From an uncultured bacterium (GTDB taxonomy: Bacteria; Bacillota; Clostridia; Oscillospirales; Oscillospiraceae): a stretch of DNA of 54,266 nucleotides. Each line of letters opens with the position of its first letter. Position 1 is the stretch's first letter. The stretch lies in contig CAMNQF010000005.1 in assembly GCA_946548895.1 (NCBI GenBank), positions 74,595 through 128,860 of the forward strand, read 5' to 3'. The translations under genes and the position numbers were made by a program. Of this stretch, positions 24,077 through 36,146 are shown one piece after another. The notes under the pieces were generated by a model that had not been told where the DNA came from, did not search any database, and saw only the letters and a list, made by a program, of their open reading frames with translations.

Positions 24077-25981
24077 CTACCCCTTTGCCTCCTCCAGCTC
24101 CGCCGCCAGCCGCTCCCACTCCGCGTACAGGTGGGCCAGCTGGTCTTCCGCCTCCTCCCGCTCCTTGTAGACCTCCTGGAGCCGGAGGTAGTCGGACGCG
24201 GCCTCCTCCGCCTCCTGGGCCAGCTCGTCCAGCCGGACCTCCGCCTTTTCCACCGCCCGCTCGGCGGCCCGGACCTGCTTTTCCAGCTCCTTGGTGCCGC
24301 CGGGGCGGCGGGGCTTGTCTTCTTTGGGCTTTTCAGGCTCAGAAACGGCGGGCTTGGCGTTTTTTAACTGCTCCTGCCGCTCCCGAAAGGCCCGGAACTC
24401 GGTGTAGGTGCCGTGGAAATCGGTGATCTGCCTGTTTTCCAGCATCCAAACCCGGGTGGCGAACTTTTCGATGAAATAGCGGTCGTGGGAGACGAACAAC
24501 AGGTTGCCGCCGTACTCCTCCACCGCTTCCTCAATCCACTCCCGGGAGTCGATGTCCAGATGGTTGGTGGGCTCGTCCAGAATGAGCAGGTTGATCCGGC
24601 TGTCCATGAGCATACAAAGACGCAGCCGGGACTGCTCCCCGCCGGACAGGGCGGACACCTGCTTGAACACGTCCTCCCCCCGGAATTTGAAGGAGGCCAG
24701 CCGGTCCCTTGCCTCCTGGGTGGTGCAGTTCTGGGCGTACAGCATGGTGTCCACCAGGTTGCGGTCGGGCCGGTCGAAATGGATGATCTGGGGCAGGTAG
24801 CCCACCCGGATGGAGGGACCCAGGTAGATGGACCCGGAATCGGGGGCCTCCTCGCCCATGACGATTTTGATGAAGGTGGACTTGCCGGTGCCGTTGTCCC
24901 CCAGCAAAGCGATGCGCTCCCCGCCGGCCACGTCCAGGTTGATGTGGTCGAACAGGGTGCGCCCCCCAAAGGACTTTTTCAGCTCCGTCACCACCATGGC
25001 CTCGTCCCCGTGGAACTCCCGCTCCCCGAACCGGGTGGCCAGCCTGCGCTCCCTGGTGGGCTTGTCGGTGGTGCGCATCCGCTCGATCCGCCGCTCCATG
25101 TTGATGGCCCGGCGGTACTGTTTGTCGTTGCCCTTGAAAGCCCACAGGCGCATCTGCTCCGCCGCGGCCTCCAGCTGGGCGATTTTTGCCTGCTCTTTTT
25201 CGTACTGCTTCAGCCGCTCCTGATACCGCCGCTCCTTCTCCTCCACGTAGAAGGAGTAGCTGCCGGAGTACAGCTCCGCCTTGCCGTCCTGGATTTCCGC
25301 CACCCGCTTGACCACCTTGTCCAGAAACCAGCGGTCGTGGGAGATGGCCAGCACGGTGCCCTTGAACCGCTCCAGATAGCCCTCCAGCCATTCGGTGGCG
25401 TTCAGGTCCAGGTGGTTGGTGGGCTCGTCCAGCAGGAGGATGTCGGTGTCCTCCAAGATGAGGCGGGCCAGGTTGATCCGGGTTTTTTCCCCGCCGGACA
25501 GGGCGCTGAAGGGCCGGGCGCGCATATCCTCCCCGATGCCCAGGCCGTTGCACACCTTGTTGAGCCGGGTTTCGGCGTCGTAGCCGCCCCCGGCCTCGAA
25601 GGCGGCGGTGAGCTTGTCGTACCGGGCCATCACCTGGGGGTCGGCGTTTTCCCCCATCTGGGCGGCCAGGTCCGCCAGCTCCTTTTCCATGGCGTGGAGG
25701 GGGGCGAAGGCGGTGTCCAGCACGTCCCGGACGGTGTAGCCCTGGGGGTAGACGGGAATCTGGGAGATGAGCCCCAGCCGCTTGCCGGGGGCGATGGAGA
25801 CGGTCCCCTCGTCAGGGTCCACCTGGCCGGTCATCATGCGGAAAATGGTGGTCTTGCCCGCGCCGTTCCGGCCCAGCAGGCCCACCCGCTCCCCCTCCTC
25901 CACCTGGAGGGAGAAGCCGTCCAATATTCGTTTGCCGACCTCGAATTCCTTCACCAGGCCGGTGAGCTGTATGTCAATCAT
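24077..25981 (-). CDS. ABC-F family ATPase
   Basis: The 634-residue soluble protein has two ABC domains and no membrane segment. Walker A motifs are GRNGAGKTT (about 38-46) and GDNGTGKST; signatures are LSGGEKTRINLA and LSGGEQSRLRLC; both have LLLDEPTNHLD-type Walker B. A Lys/Arg-rich linker between the domains and a coiled-coil C-terminal tail (about 560-634) complete the Uup/YdiF-like layout. ABC-F proteins act on the ribosome. This type is usually a translation factor, not a drug-protection factor, but that cannot be settled here. The ribosome site is AAGGAG in the duplicated murF end. Confidence 0.9.
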   Translation of the reverse strand: MIDIQLTGLVKEFEVGKRILDGFSLQVEEGERVGLLGRNGAGKTTIFRMMTGQVDPDEGTVSIAPGKRLGLISQIPVYPQGYTVRDVLDTAFAPLHAMEKELADLAAQMGENADPQVMARYDKLTAAFEAGGGYDAETRLNKVCNGLGIGEDMRARPFSALSGGEKTRINLARLILEDTDILLLDEPTNHLDLNATEWLEGYLERFKGTVLAISHDRWFLDKVVKRVAEIQDGKAELYSGSYSFYVEEKERRYQERLKQYEKEQAKIAQLEAAAEQMRLWAFKGNDKQYRRAINMERRIERMRTTDKPTRERRLATRFGEREFHGDEAMVVTELKKSFGGRTLFDHINLDVAGGERIALLGDNGTGKSTFIKIVMGEEAPDSGSIYLGPSIRVGYLPQIIHFDRPDRNLVDTMLYAQNCTTQEARDRLASFKFRGEDVFKQVSALSGGEQSRLRLCMLMDSRINLLILDEPTNHLDIDSREWIEEAVEEYGGNLLFVSHDRYFIEKFATRVWMLENRQITDFHGTYTEFRAFRERQEQLKNAKPAVSEPEKPKEDKPRRPGGTKELEKQVRAAERAVEKAEVRLDELAQEAEEAASDYLRLQEVYKEREEAEDQLAHLYAEWERLAAELEEAKG

Positions 25982-25997
25982 GGGAATACTTTCTCCT

Positions 25998-26066
25998 TAT
26001 TGGGGTACGTTTGCCAGTAAAAAATCCACGATCTTCTCAAAGGCCATGGACCGGGATGCCTTTACC
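25998..26066. repeat. Duplicate of the murF 3' end, copy A (ancestral position)
   Basis: On the minus strand this copy encodes KASRSMAFEKIVDFLLANVPQ in two parts around MAFEKI and then TAA, directly before the ABC-F ribosome site. It matches 26178-26246 at about 60 of 67 aligned positions at an exact offset of 180 bp. Because it adjoins the next gene, it is probably the original end of murF. Confidence 0.85.
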
Positions 26067-26177
26067 TCGTCGGAGCAAACTCCATATCCCTCACTTCCGC
26101 CTGCGGCGAAAGCTCGCTCATTGCGCTGCTCCTCCTCTCCCCATCGAACCCGCTGCGCTGGGCTTCGATGGGGTTCC
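26067..26177. repeat. Inserted ~111-bp sequence with a long hairpin between the two murF ends
   Basis: The segment contains CCCCATCGAACCC (26139-26151) and its inverted match (26160-26173), plus a second small GC stem. On the minus strand it reads as an open stretch ending SPQAEVRDMEFAPTR, a string I recall from small hypothetical ORFs of gut Clostridia, so it may be a dispersed repeat. That recollection needs a database check. Confidence 0.55.
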
Positions 26178-27565
26178 TATTGCGGCACATTAGACAGTAG
26201 AAAATCCACGATCTTTTCAAAGGCCATGGACCGGGATGCCTTTACCAGGATGGTGACCCCGGCCCGCAGCTCCCGCAGGAGGGCGTTTTTGGCGGCGTCC
26301 AGAGTGGGGAAGTAGTCGGCCTGCTCCAGCCCCGCCGCCTTGGCCCCCTCGGCGATGAACCGGGCCAGGTCGCCGATGGCGATGAGCCGGTCCGCCCCGG
26401 ACTGGGCGAAACAGCCGCCTACCGCCCGGTGGAACTGCTCGGAGCCGGAGCCCAGCTCCTTCATATCACCCACCACGGCCACCCGGCGGCGGCCCTGGGC
26501 GTCCCCCAGCACGGCGGCGGCGGCCCGCATGGACTGGGGGTTGGCGTTGTAGGCGTCGTTGAGGATGACCACGTCGCCCTTGCAGCGGATGATGTTCATC
26601 CGCATCTTGGTGGGCAGGAAGGCCCCGATGCCCCGGACGATCTCGTCGGGGGCCATGCCCAGCGCCTCGCCCACGGCGGTGGCCATGAGGGTGGGGTAGA
26701 TCATGTGATTGCCCAGGGCGGGGATGTTGGCCTCGAACTGGCTCCGGGGGGTTTTGATCCGGCAGGACAGCCGGCCCGCGCTGTCGCCGTTCAAATCGCA
26801 GGCGGCGTAGTCCAGACCTTCGCCGGCCCCCACGAATACGGTGCGCTGGGGCAGCTTGCCCCGCAGGGTGGACAGCAGGGGATCGTCCCCGTTGAGGACG
26901 GCCAGGCCGTCCCCCTTCAGGTGGGGGAGCAGTTCGCACTTGGCTCGGAAGATGTTCTCCCGGCTGCCCAGGTTCTCAATGTGGGCGTCGCCGATGTTGG
27001 TGATGAGGGCCATATCCGGCTCCACCAGCCTGCCCAGGTAGTCGATCTCCCCGGCGTGGTCCATGCCCATCTCCACCACGCACACCTGGTGCTGCTTTTC
27101 CAGCTTCAGCAGGGTGAGGGGCACGCCGATGTCGTTGTTGAAATTGCCCTCCGTCTTGTGGACCCGGAATTTGGCCCCCAGCACCGCCGCCGCCATGTCC
27201 TTGGTGGTGGTCTTGCCCACGGACCCGGTGATGGCGATGAAGGGGATGGGGAAGAGCCGCTTATAGTACCGGGCCAGCTCCCACAGGGCGCGCTGGGTGG
27301 AGCGCACCTTGATGTAGAATTTGCCGGGCAGGTAGCCCTCCCGCTCCCGGGCGGTGAGACAGCCCGCCGCCCCCGCCTCCAGGGCGGAATTGATGAAGGA
27401 ATGGCCGTCAAACCGCTCCCCCTCCAGGGGGATGAACAGGCAGCCGGGGGTGATGCTCCGGCTGTCGGTGCTCACCTCGGCGGCGGTGGCGTCCAGGTCG
27501 CAGAATTCTCCCAGCAGGGTGCCGTTTACCGCTTCCAACAGCTGTCTCAGTGTCAGTGCCTCCAT
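26177..27565 (-). CDS. murF: UDP-N-acetylmuramoyl-tripeptide--D-alanyl-D-alanine ligase
   Basis: The 462-residue ligase adds D-Ala-D-Ala to the UDP-MurNAc-tripeptide, the last cytoplasmic step of the peptidoglycan precursor. It shows the Mur ligase ATP site ITGSVGKTTTKDM (about 112-124), EMGMDHAGEI, the central NDAYNANPQSM and VVGDMKELG. It follows ddl by 40 bp, so substrate and enzyme are made together. The last ~22 codons are a slightly diverged copy of a sequence found again 180 bp downstream. The present stop is TAG, while the downstream copy ends TAA. Confidence 0.95.
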   Translation of the reverse strand: MEALTLRQLLEAVNGTLLGEFCDLDATAAEVSTDSRSITPGCLFIPLEGERFDGHSFINSALEAGAAGCLTAREREGYLPGKFYIKVRSTQRALWELARYYKRLFPIPFIAITGSVGKTTTKDMAAAVLGAKFRVHKTEGNFNNDIGVPLTLLKLEKQHQVCVVEMGMDHAGEIDYLGRLVEPDMALITNIGDAHIENLGSRENIFRAKCELLPHLKGDGLAVLNGDDPLLSTLRGKLPQRTVFVGAGEGLDYAACDLNGDSAGRLSCRIKTPRSQFEANIPALGNHMIYPTLMATAVGEALGMAPDEIVRGIGAFLPTKMRMNIIRCKGDVVILNDAYNANPQSMRAAAAVLGDAQGRRRVAVVGDMKELGSGSEQFHRAVGGCFAQSGADRLIAIGDLARFIAEGAKAAGLEQADYFPTLDAAKNALLRELRAGVTILVKASRSMAFEKIVDFLLSNVPQ

Positions 27566-27605
27566 AATAATGCGGCGCTCCTCTCCTGAATCTCTCTCTT
27601 CATTA

Positions 27606-28649
27606 TTATTTTCCGGCGCTGCGGGCGTCCAGAGACGCCTTTATGATCCGTTCGCACAGCTCGCCGTAGCCGATGCCCGCCGCCGCCGCCTCCTGGGGCA
27701 GCAGGCTGGTGGGGGTCATGCCGGGCAGGGTGTTGATCTCCAAGAACCAGGGGGTGCCGTCCTGGGTGACGATGAAGTCCGCCCGGGAGTAGACCGACAG
27801 CCCCAGGGCGCGGAACACCGCCAGCGCCGCCTCCCCCAGCCGCTTTTCCCATTCCGCCGGGATGGGGGCGGGGGTGATCTCCTCCGCGGCCCCGGGCTGG
27901 TATTTGTTCTCGTAGTCGTAAAAGCCGGCCTTGGGGATGATCTCAATGGAGGGCAGGGCCCGGCCCTCCAGAATGCCCACCTGGATCTCCCGGCCGGCTA
28001 TGTACTGCTCCACCACGCACACGCCGCCGAACTCCAAACACTGCGTAAGGGCGGAAGCCAGCTCCTCCCGGCTGTGGGCGATGGACACGCCGATGGACGA
28101 GCCGGAGGCGGAGGGCTTCACCACGCAGGGCAGCTCCAGCCGCCGGGTGAGGGCGGGGATGTCTTCCGCTCCGTAGCGCACCAGCTCCCATTTTGGGGTG
28201 GGCACCCCCAGAGGGGCCACCAGCCGCTTGGTCAGGTCCTTGTCCATGGCGATGGCGCTGCCCAGGCAGCCCGCCCCGGTGTAGGGGATGCCCATCAGGT
28301 CGAAGGCGGCCTGGACCCGCCCGTCCTCCCCGCAGGTGCCGTGGAGGCCCAGGAACACCACGTCCGCCATGCGGCACAGCTCCAGCACCCCGGGGCCGAA
28401 CTGGTTTTCGCCGCCCGGCCGGGACGCCTTTACCGCCGCCAGGTCCGGGGCCTGGCGGCCAATGCGCGTCAGTTCCTCCGGGATGGGGGCGGAAAACAGG
28501 GCCCGGGGGTCCGCCTCCGTTCCAAGGTACATATCAATCAGGGCGGCCTCATGGCCCCGCTCCCGCAGGGCGGCGCACACCTTGCAGCCGCTGGACAGGG
28601 ACACGTTCCGCTCTGGGCTGAGGCCGCCGGCCAAAACAACGATTTTCAT
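27606..28649 (-). CDS. ddl: D-alanine--D-alanine ligase
   Basis: The 347-residue ATP-grasp ligase joins two D-alanines for peptidoglycan. Typical blocks are LAGGLSPERNVSLSSG at the start, FLGLHGTCGEDGRVQ near 115, PCVVKPSASGSSIGVS, and FLEINTLPGMT near the C-terminus with the Mg-binding Glu/Asn. The hallmark Tyr or Phe that separates D-Ala from D-lactate specificity was not assigned. The usual GEDG motif is intact. A good promoter lies upstream and murF follows, making it the head of the cell-wall unit. Confidence 0.95.
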   Translation of the reverse strand: MKIVVLAGGLSPERNVSLSSGCKVCAALRERGHEAALIDMYLGTEADPRALFSAPIPEELTRIGRQAPDLAAVKASRPGGENQFGPGVLELCRMADVVFLGLHGTCGEDGRVQAAFDLMGIPYTGAGCLGSAIAMDKDLTKRLVAPLGVPTPKWELVRYGAEDIPALTRRLELPCVVKPSASGSSIGVSIAHSREELASALTQCLEFGGVCVVEQYIAGREIQVGILEGRALPSIEIIPKAGFYDYENKYQPGAAEEITPAPIPAEWEKRLGEAALAVFRALGLSVYSRADFIVTQDGTPWFLEINTLPGMTPTSLLPQEAAAAGIGYGELCERIIKASLDARSAGK

Positions 28650-28704
28650 AGCATAGCTCCTCCATGAATTGCCTATTCTGCACCTATTTTATGCTTGAAT
28701 GAAA

Positions 28705-28733
28705 ATTATACCACAAGAGATGGGAAGAAACAA
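28705..28733 (-). promoter_or_regulatory. Predicted sigma-A promoter of ddl-murF
   Basis: On the minus strand TTGTTT (28728-28733), a 17-bp spacer and a perfect TATAAT (28705-28710), about 55 bp before ddl, whose ATG follows GGAGGAGC. Confidence 0.7.
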
Positions 28734-28784
28734 GGGGGTAAGTCCGGGGAAAAGGATACGCTCAGGAGGGCGGGACAGGGCAAA

Positions 28785-28805
28785 GCCCCCGCGTACCGCG
28801 GGGGC
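28785..28805 (-). terminator. Hairpin terminator after DUF4363
   Basis: GCCCCCGCG and CGCGGGGGC pair perfectly around TAC and are followed on the minus strand by TTTG, 5 bp after the DUF4363 stop. Confidence 0.65.
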
Positions 28806-28809
28806 CCGG

Positions 28810-29196
28810 CTACAGCAGGTTGGTGATGGTGGGCAGCTCCGCCTCCACCAGCAGACCCAGCTGGGTGAGCAGCCGGGCGTTGGCGGCGGCGTACTCAGCG
28901 GGCTGCTTTTCGGCCCCCTCCAGAAAGGCCAGCGTCTCGTCCAGCGAGACAAGGATGGCGTCGATGTCCGCGTGGCGCAGGGTGATGTGGAGATAGCCCT
29001 CGTGGCCGGTCCAGCGGTCCTTGGCCTGGCGGGTGAGCCGGGCCGCGCCCTCCCAGTCCTCCCGCTCCGCCAGCTCCTGGGCCCGGGTGAGCTGGGCGGT
29101 GAGCTGGCCGGTGAAGTCGTTCAGATGCCAGATGTGCAGCCCGGACAGGGCCGCCATCAGGGCGATGAGCCCCACGGAGATCCACAGCCGCCTCAT
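28810..29196 (-). CDS. DUF4363 family protein
   Basis: The 128-residue protein has an N-terminal hydrophobic segment (about 4-22) and a helical, charged body, as in DUF4363 proteins that are regularly encoded next to a DUF421 protein. Here it overlaps the DUF421 gene by 4 bp. The function is unknown; the body would lie outside the cytoplasm, and it may associate with its DUF421 partner. Confidence 0.75.
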   Translation of the reverse strand: MRRLWISVGLIALMAALSGLHIWHLNDFTGQLTAQLTRAQELAEREDWEGAARLTRQAKDRWTGHEGYLHITLRHADIDAILVSLDETLAFLEGAEKQPAEYAAANARLLTQLGLLVEAELPTITNLL

Positions 29197-29876
29197 TTGC
29201 CCGCCTCCTTTTTGGGCACGCAGTAGGTATTGCCCCCCTCGTCCACCGTGAGCAGGAACGCCTGCCGGGGGGAGCGGAGCCCGTGGCTGGCCAGCTGCTT
29301 ATCCAGCCAGTTGCCCTCGTAGCCCGCCCCCTTCAGGTTGTGCTCCAGCAGCCGCCCGTCGCTGACCAGCACCACCGGCAGGCCGGTCTCCTGGGCGGAC
29401 GCCCCCACCTGGGCGGCGGTGGCGGGCTTGTCGGCGGCATAGGGCAGGACGGACAGCTGCCCGCTGGTTTCCAGCAGCGCGAACTTGACGGACCTGAAAT
29501 CGGCATAGCCCTGAATACGCAGCTCCTCCAGCAGCTCGTCGATGGTGAGGCGGTTTTTCCGCAGCTCCGCCTCCACCACCTGGCCGTTCTCCACCACCAC
29601 CGAGGGCCGCCCGCACAGCAGGGCCCGGAACCGGATGGACTTGGTGCACAGCACCGAGAGGATGGAGGACAGGGCCAGCAGCACCACAATGGGGATGAGT
29701 CCGGCCAGCAGGGGGATGCCGTTGTCCTGCATGGGGACGGAGGCCAGGTCGGCGATGATGAGGGTGAGCACCAGCTCGGAGGGCTCCAGCTGGCCGATCT
29801 GGTGCTTGCCCAGCAGGCGGATGCCCACGATGATAAAGAGATAGAGCACCACGGTGCGGATGAGTACCACGAACAC
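29193..29876 (-). CDS. DUF421 family membrane protein (YetF-like)
   Basis: The 227-residue protein has three membrane helices in the first ~85 residues (starting VVLIRTVVLYLF). The conserved GKHQIGQLEPSELVLTLIIADL lies between the first two. The cytoplasmic domain contains GRPSVVVENGQV and LTIDELLEELR, both DUF421 hallmarks. Family members in Bacillus are linked to spore or stress traits, but no biochemical role is settled. It is the first gene of a pair with DUF4363. The 29877-30040 region upstream holds no further gene. Confidence 0.85.
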   Translation of the reverse strand: MFVVLIRTVVLYLFIIVGIRLLGKHQIGQLEPSELVLTLIIADLASVPMQDNGIPLLAGLIPIVVLLALSSILSVLCTKSIRFRALLCGRPSVVVENGQVVEAELRKNRLTIDELLEELRIQGYADFRSVKFALLETSGQLSVLPYAADKPATAAQVGASAQETGLPVVLVSDGRLLEHNLKGAGYEGNWLDKQLASHGLRSPRQAFLLTVDEGGNTYCVPKKEAGK

Positions 29877-30034
29877 AAAAACACCTCATTTCAGGAAAAC
29901 TGGCGCCGGACGGAAGCGGGATTGCGCGGACTTTGCGGCAACGTCATTTTGCCCTTGGAAGGGGGCGGATATGCCCCCGGTTTGTCCAAACCTCCAATTT
30001 TCGTTTTTCGCCCCGAAATGCCGGGGATATTTTC

Positions 30035-30063
30035 TTGTTTTTTGAGCGGAGATATACTAAAAT
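30035..30063 (+). promoter_or_regulatory. Predicted promoter of carA-carB-guaA
   Basis: TTGTTT (30035-30040), a 17-bp spacer and TAAAAT (30058-30063) lie 32 bp before carA, in an AT-rich patch. I see no PyrR-type attenuator between promoter and start. A small hairpin CCCCG/CGGGG (30012-30026) lies just upstream. Confidence 0.55.
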
Positions 30064-30095
30064 AGCTTCAACGACAGAAAGGGTGGGATGCAGGC

Positions 30096-31203
30096 TTGAA
30101 AGCGACTTTGATTTTGGCCAACGGCGCGGTGTTCCGGGGGGACGCCATCGGCGCCCTGGAGGAGCGGGTGTGCGAGATGGTGTTTAACACCTCCATGACC
30201 GGCTACCAGGAGATTTTGACCGACCCCTCCTACGCCGGGCAGGGGGTGGTGATGTCCTATCCCCTCATGGGCAACTACGGCGTCAACCATGAGGACAACG
30301 AGTCCCGGCGGCCCTGGGCGGAGGCGCTGGTGGTGCGCCATTTGTCCCCCGTAGGGAGCAATTTCCGCTGTGAGGGCGGCCTGGGGGACTACCTGCGCCA
30401 ACATAATATCGTGGGCATCCAGGGCGTGGACACCCGGGCCCTCACCAAGCTCCTCCGCAGCCAGGGGACCATGAACGGCATGATCACCTGCGCGGAGCAT
30501 TTTCATGTCCAGGAGGTCATGGAAAAGCTGGCGGCCTACCGGGTGTCCGGCACCGTGGAGCGGGTGACCCGGGAGGAACCCCAGGTGTACGCCCCCACCG
30601 CCGGGAGCCTGGACCGGCGGGTGGCCTTGATGGACTACGGCGTGAAGCAGAACATGGTCGAGTGCCTGCGCAAGCGGGGCTGCGAGGTGACGGTGTTCCC
30701 CGCCCACACCCCGGCGGCGGAAATTCTGCGGGGCGAGCGGGTGGGCGCGGATTACGTGCCCTACGACGGCGTGATGCTGTCCAATGGCCCCGGCGACCCG
30801 GCGGACAACGTGGACATCATCAAAGAGGTCCGGGCGCTGTACGAGTCCGGTATCCCCCTGTTCGCCGTCTGCCTGGGGCACCAGCTGCTGGCCCTGGCCA
30901 CCGGCGCGAAAACCCACAAGATGGTATTTGGCCATCGGGGGGGCAACCACCCGGTGAAGGACCTGGAGGCGGGCCGGTGCTTTATCACCAGCCAGAACCA
31001 CGGCTATGTGGTGGACGGGGACACGGTGGACCCGGCCGTGGCCCGGGTATCCCACGTCAACGTCAACGACGGCACGGTGGAGGGGCTGAAATACAGCCGG
31101 CCCAACTGCTTCACCGTCCAGTTCCACCCCGAGGCCAGCCCCGGCCCCGAGGATACCGAGTACCTGTTCGACCGCTTTATTGCCAGCATGGGAGGTGGCC
31201 GCA

Positions 31204-31211
<8 letters not shown>
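30096..31211 (+). CDS. carA: Carbamoyl-phosphate synthase small (glutaminase) subunit
   Basis: The 371-residue subunit splits glutamine and feeds ammonia to CarB for pyrimidine and arginine synthesis. An N-terminal CPSase small-chain domain ([20 protein letters not shown] split around the conserved Asn-Thr-Ser) precedes a class I glutamine amidotransferase domain. Its nucleophile Cys lies in [11 protein letters not shown], and the His and Glu in FHPEASPGP. The start is TTG 30096, the only in-frame candidate near the conserved first strand (KATLILANG). It overlaps carB by 8 bp. Confidence 0.95.
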
Positions 31212-34413
<3,202 letters not shown>

Positions 34414-34453
34414 CCGCGCGGCGGCATCGCCGGAAAGAAAAGGAGGCGGCCGT

Positions 34454-35995
34454 ATGGGCCATCAGCTTGTACTTGTGCTGGACTTCGGCGGGCAGTACAA
34501 CCAGCTCATTGCCCGGCGGGTCAGGGATATGGGCGTGTACTGCGAGGTAAAGCCCTACACTGCCCCGCTGTCCGAACTGCGGGCCATGAACCCCATCGGC
34601 ATCATTTTCACCGGGGGCCCGGGCTCGGTTTATCTGGAGGGCGCCCCCCAGGTGGACCGGGAAATCTTCACCTGGGGCGTGCCCATCCTAGGCATCTGCT
34701 ACGGCTGCCAGCTGATGGCCCACCTCCTGGGCGGGCGGGTGGCCGCCGCCCAGGAGGACGCCGCCCGGGAGTATGGCAAAACGGAGACCCATTTTGATCC
34801 GGCGTGCAGGCTGTTCCGGGGCCTGCCCGAGTCCGGCGTCACCTGGATGAGCCACGGGGACTATATGGAGAAAGTCCCCGAGGGCTTCACACTGGCGGCC
34901 CGCAGCGGGGCCTGCCCCAACGCGGCCATAGCCGACGAGAAACGGGGATTTTACGGTGTGCAGTTCCACCCGGAGGTGAACCACACCCGGCATGGGGCGG
35001 ATATGATCCGCCGCTTTCTCTACGACGTGTGCGGCGCGGCGGGCGACTGGACTATGGAGGACTACAAGCGCACCGCCGTGGCCGCCCTGCGGGACAAGAT
35101 CGGGAGCGGCAAAGTGCTGCTGGCCCTCAGCGGCGGGGTGGACTCCTCCGTGGCGGCGGCGCTGCTGGCCGAGGCGGTGGGGGAGCAGCTCACCTGCGTA
35201 TTTGTGGACCACGGCCTCATGCGCAAGGATGAAGGGGACCAGGTGGAGGCGGCCTTTTCCCGGCGGGCCGTGAATTTCGTCCGCGTCAATGCGGAGGAGC
35301 GGTTCCTGGCCCGGCTGGCCGGGGTGGACGAGCCGGAGCGGAAGCGGAAGATCATCGGCGGGGAGTTCATCCGGGTGTTTGAGGAGGAGGCAAAAAAGGT
35401 GGGCGCCGTGGACTACCTGGCCCAGGGCACCATCTACCCCGACGTGATTGAGTCCGGCGCGGGGGACGCCGCCGTCATCAAGAGCCACCACAACGTGGGC
35501 GGACTGCCGGACTTCGTGGATTTCAAAGAGATTGTGGAGCCCCTGCGGCTGCTGTTCAAGGACGAGGTGCGGCAGCTGGGCCGGGAGCTGGGCCTGCCGG
35601 AGTATCTGGTGGCCCGCCAGCCCTTCCCGGGGCCGGGACTGGCCATCCGGGTGATCGGCGGGGTCACCCGGGAGAAACTGGATATGCTCCGGGACGCGGA
35701 CGCCATTTTCCGGGAGGAGCTGGCGAAAGCGGGGGAGGAGAGGCGCCTGAGCCAGTTCTTCGCCGTCCTCACCAATATGCGCTCCGTGGGGGTGATGGGG
35801 GATGGGCGGACCTACGACTACGCCGTGGCCCTGCGGGCGGTGACCACTGACGACTTCATGACGGCGGATTGGGCGCGCATTCCCTATGAGCTGCTGGACC
35901 GGGTGAGTGTGCGCATCGTCAACGAGGTGAAGGGGGTCAACCGGGTGCTGTACGATATCACCTCCAAGCCCCCGGCCACGATTGAATTCGAATGA
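34454..35995 (+). CDS. guaA: GMP synthase (glutamine-hydrolysing)
   Basis: The 513-residue enzyme aminates XMP to GMP. The glutaminase half (about 1-190) has [10 protein letters not shown] with the nucleophile Cys and FHPEVNHT with the catalytic His. The synthetase half has the PP-loop ATP motif [11 protein letters not shown] (about 221-231) and the dimerisation/XMP region ending KPPATIEFE. The start at 34454 is set by AGGAGG and yields a normal length; the open frame upstream overlaps carB. It lies 40 bp after carB on the same strand. Confidence 0.96.
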   Translation: MGHQLVLVLDFGGQYNQLIARRVRDMGVYCEVKPYTAPLSELRAMNPIGIIFTGGPGSVYLEGAPQVDREIFTWGVPILGICYGCQLMAHLLGGRVAAAQEDAAREYGKTETHFDPACRLFRGLPESGVTWMSHGDYMEKVPEGFTLAARSGACPNAAIADEKRGFYGVQFHPEVNHTRHGADMIRRFLYDVCGAAGDWTMEDYKRTAVAALRDKIGSGKVLLALSGGVDSSVAAALLAEAVGEQLTCVFVDHGLMRKDEGDQVEAAFSRRAVNFVRVNAEERFLARLAGVDEPERKRKIIGGEFIRVFEEEAKKVGAVDYLAQGTIYPDVIESGAGDAAVIKSHHNVGGLPDFVDFKEIVEPLRLLFKDEVRQLGRELGLPEYLVARQPFPGPGLAIRVIGGVTREKLDMLRDADAIFREELAKAGEERRLSQFFAVLTNMRSVGVMGDGRTYDYAVALRAVTTDDFMTADWARIPYELLDRVSVRIVNEVKGVNRVLYDITSKPPATIEFE

Positions 35996-36123
35996 AGCCG
36001 AAAATAGTATTCCTCCCTGGGGATCTTTCCGGCGCGAAGCTCCTGCCGCCGCAAGAGCCATTCCCGCGTAAACTCGTCTGCAAAGCCATAATGGAAGCGG
36101 ATACCCACATTGTACTGGGACAA
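35996..36123 (-). pseudogene. Possible remnant of a small phage/ICE-type ORF
   Basis: The minus-strand frame from 36123 reads FADEFTREWLLRRQELRAG and then EEYYF before running into antisense guaA codons. The pattern DEFTREWLLRRQEL..GKI..EEYF resembles small proteins I recall from clostridial mobile elements, here cut short. There is no clear ribosome site. This may be a chance frame. Confidence 0.3.
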
Positions 36124-36146
36124 ATCAGGAAAGGCGGGTTTTAGCC

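Noticed and set aside
26067-26177. Treating the murF-ABC-F insert as a coding gene
   Set aside because: The open string is short, lacks a clear start and sits between duplicated gene ends with a strong hairpin, so a repeat is the better explanation.
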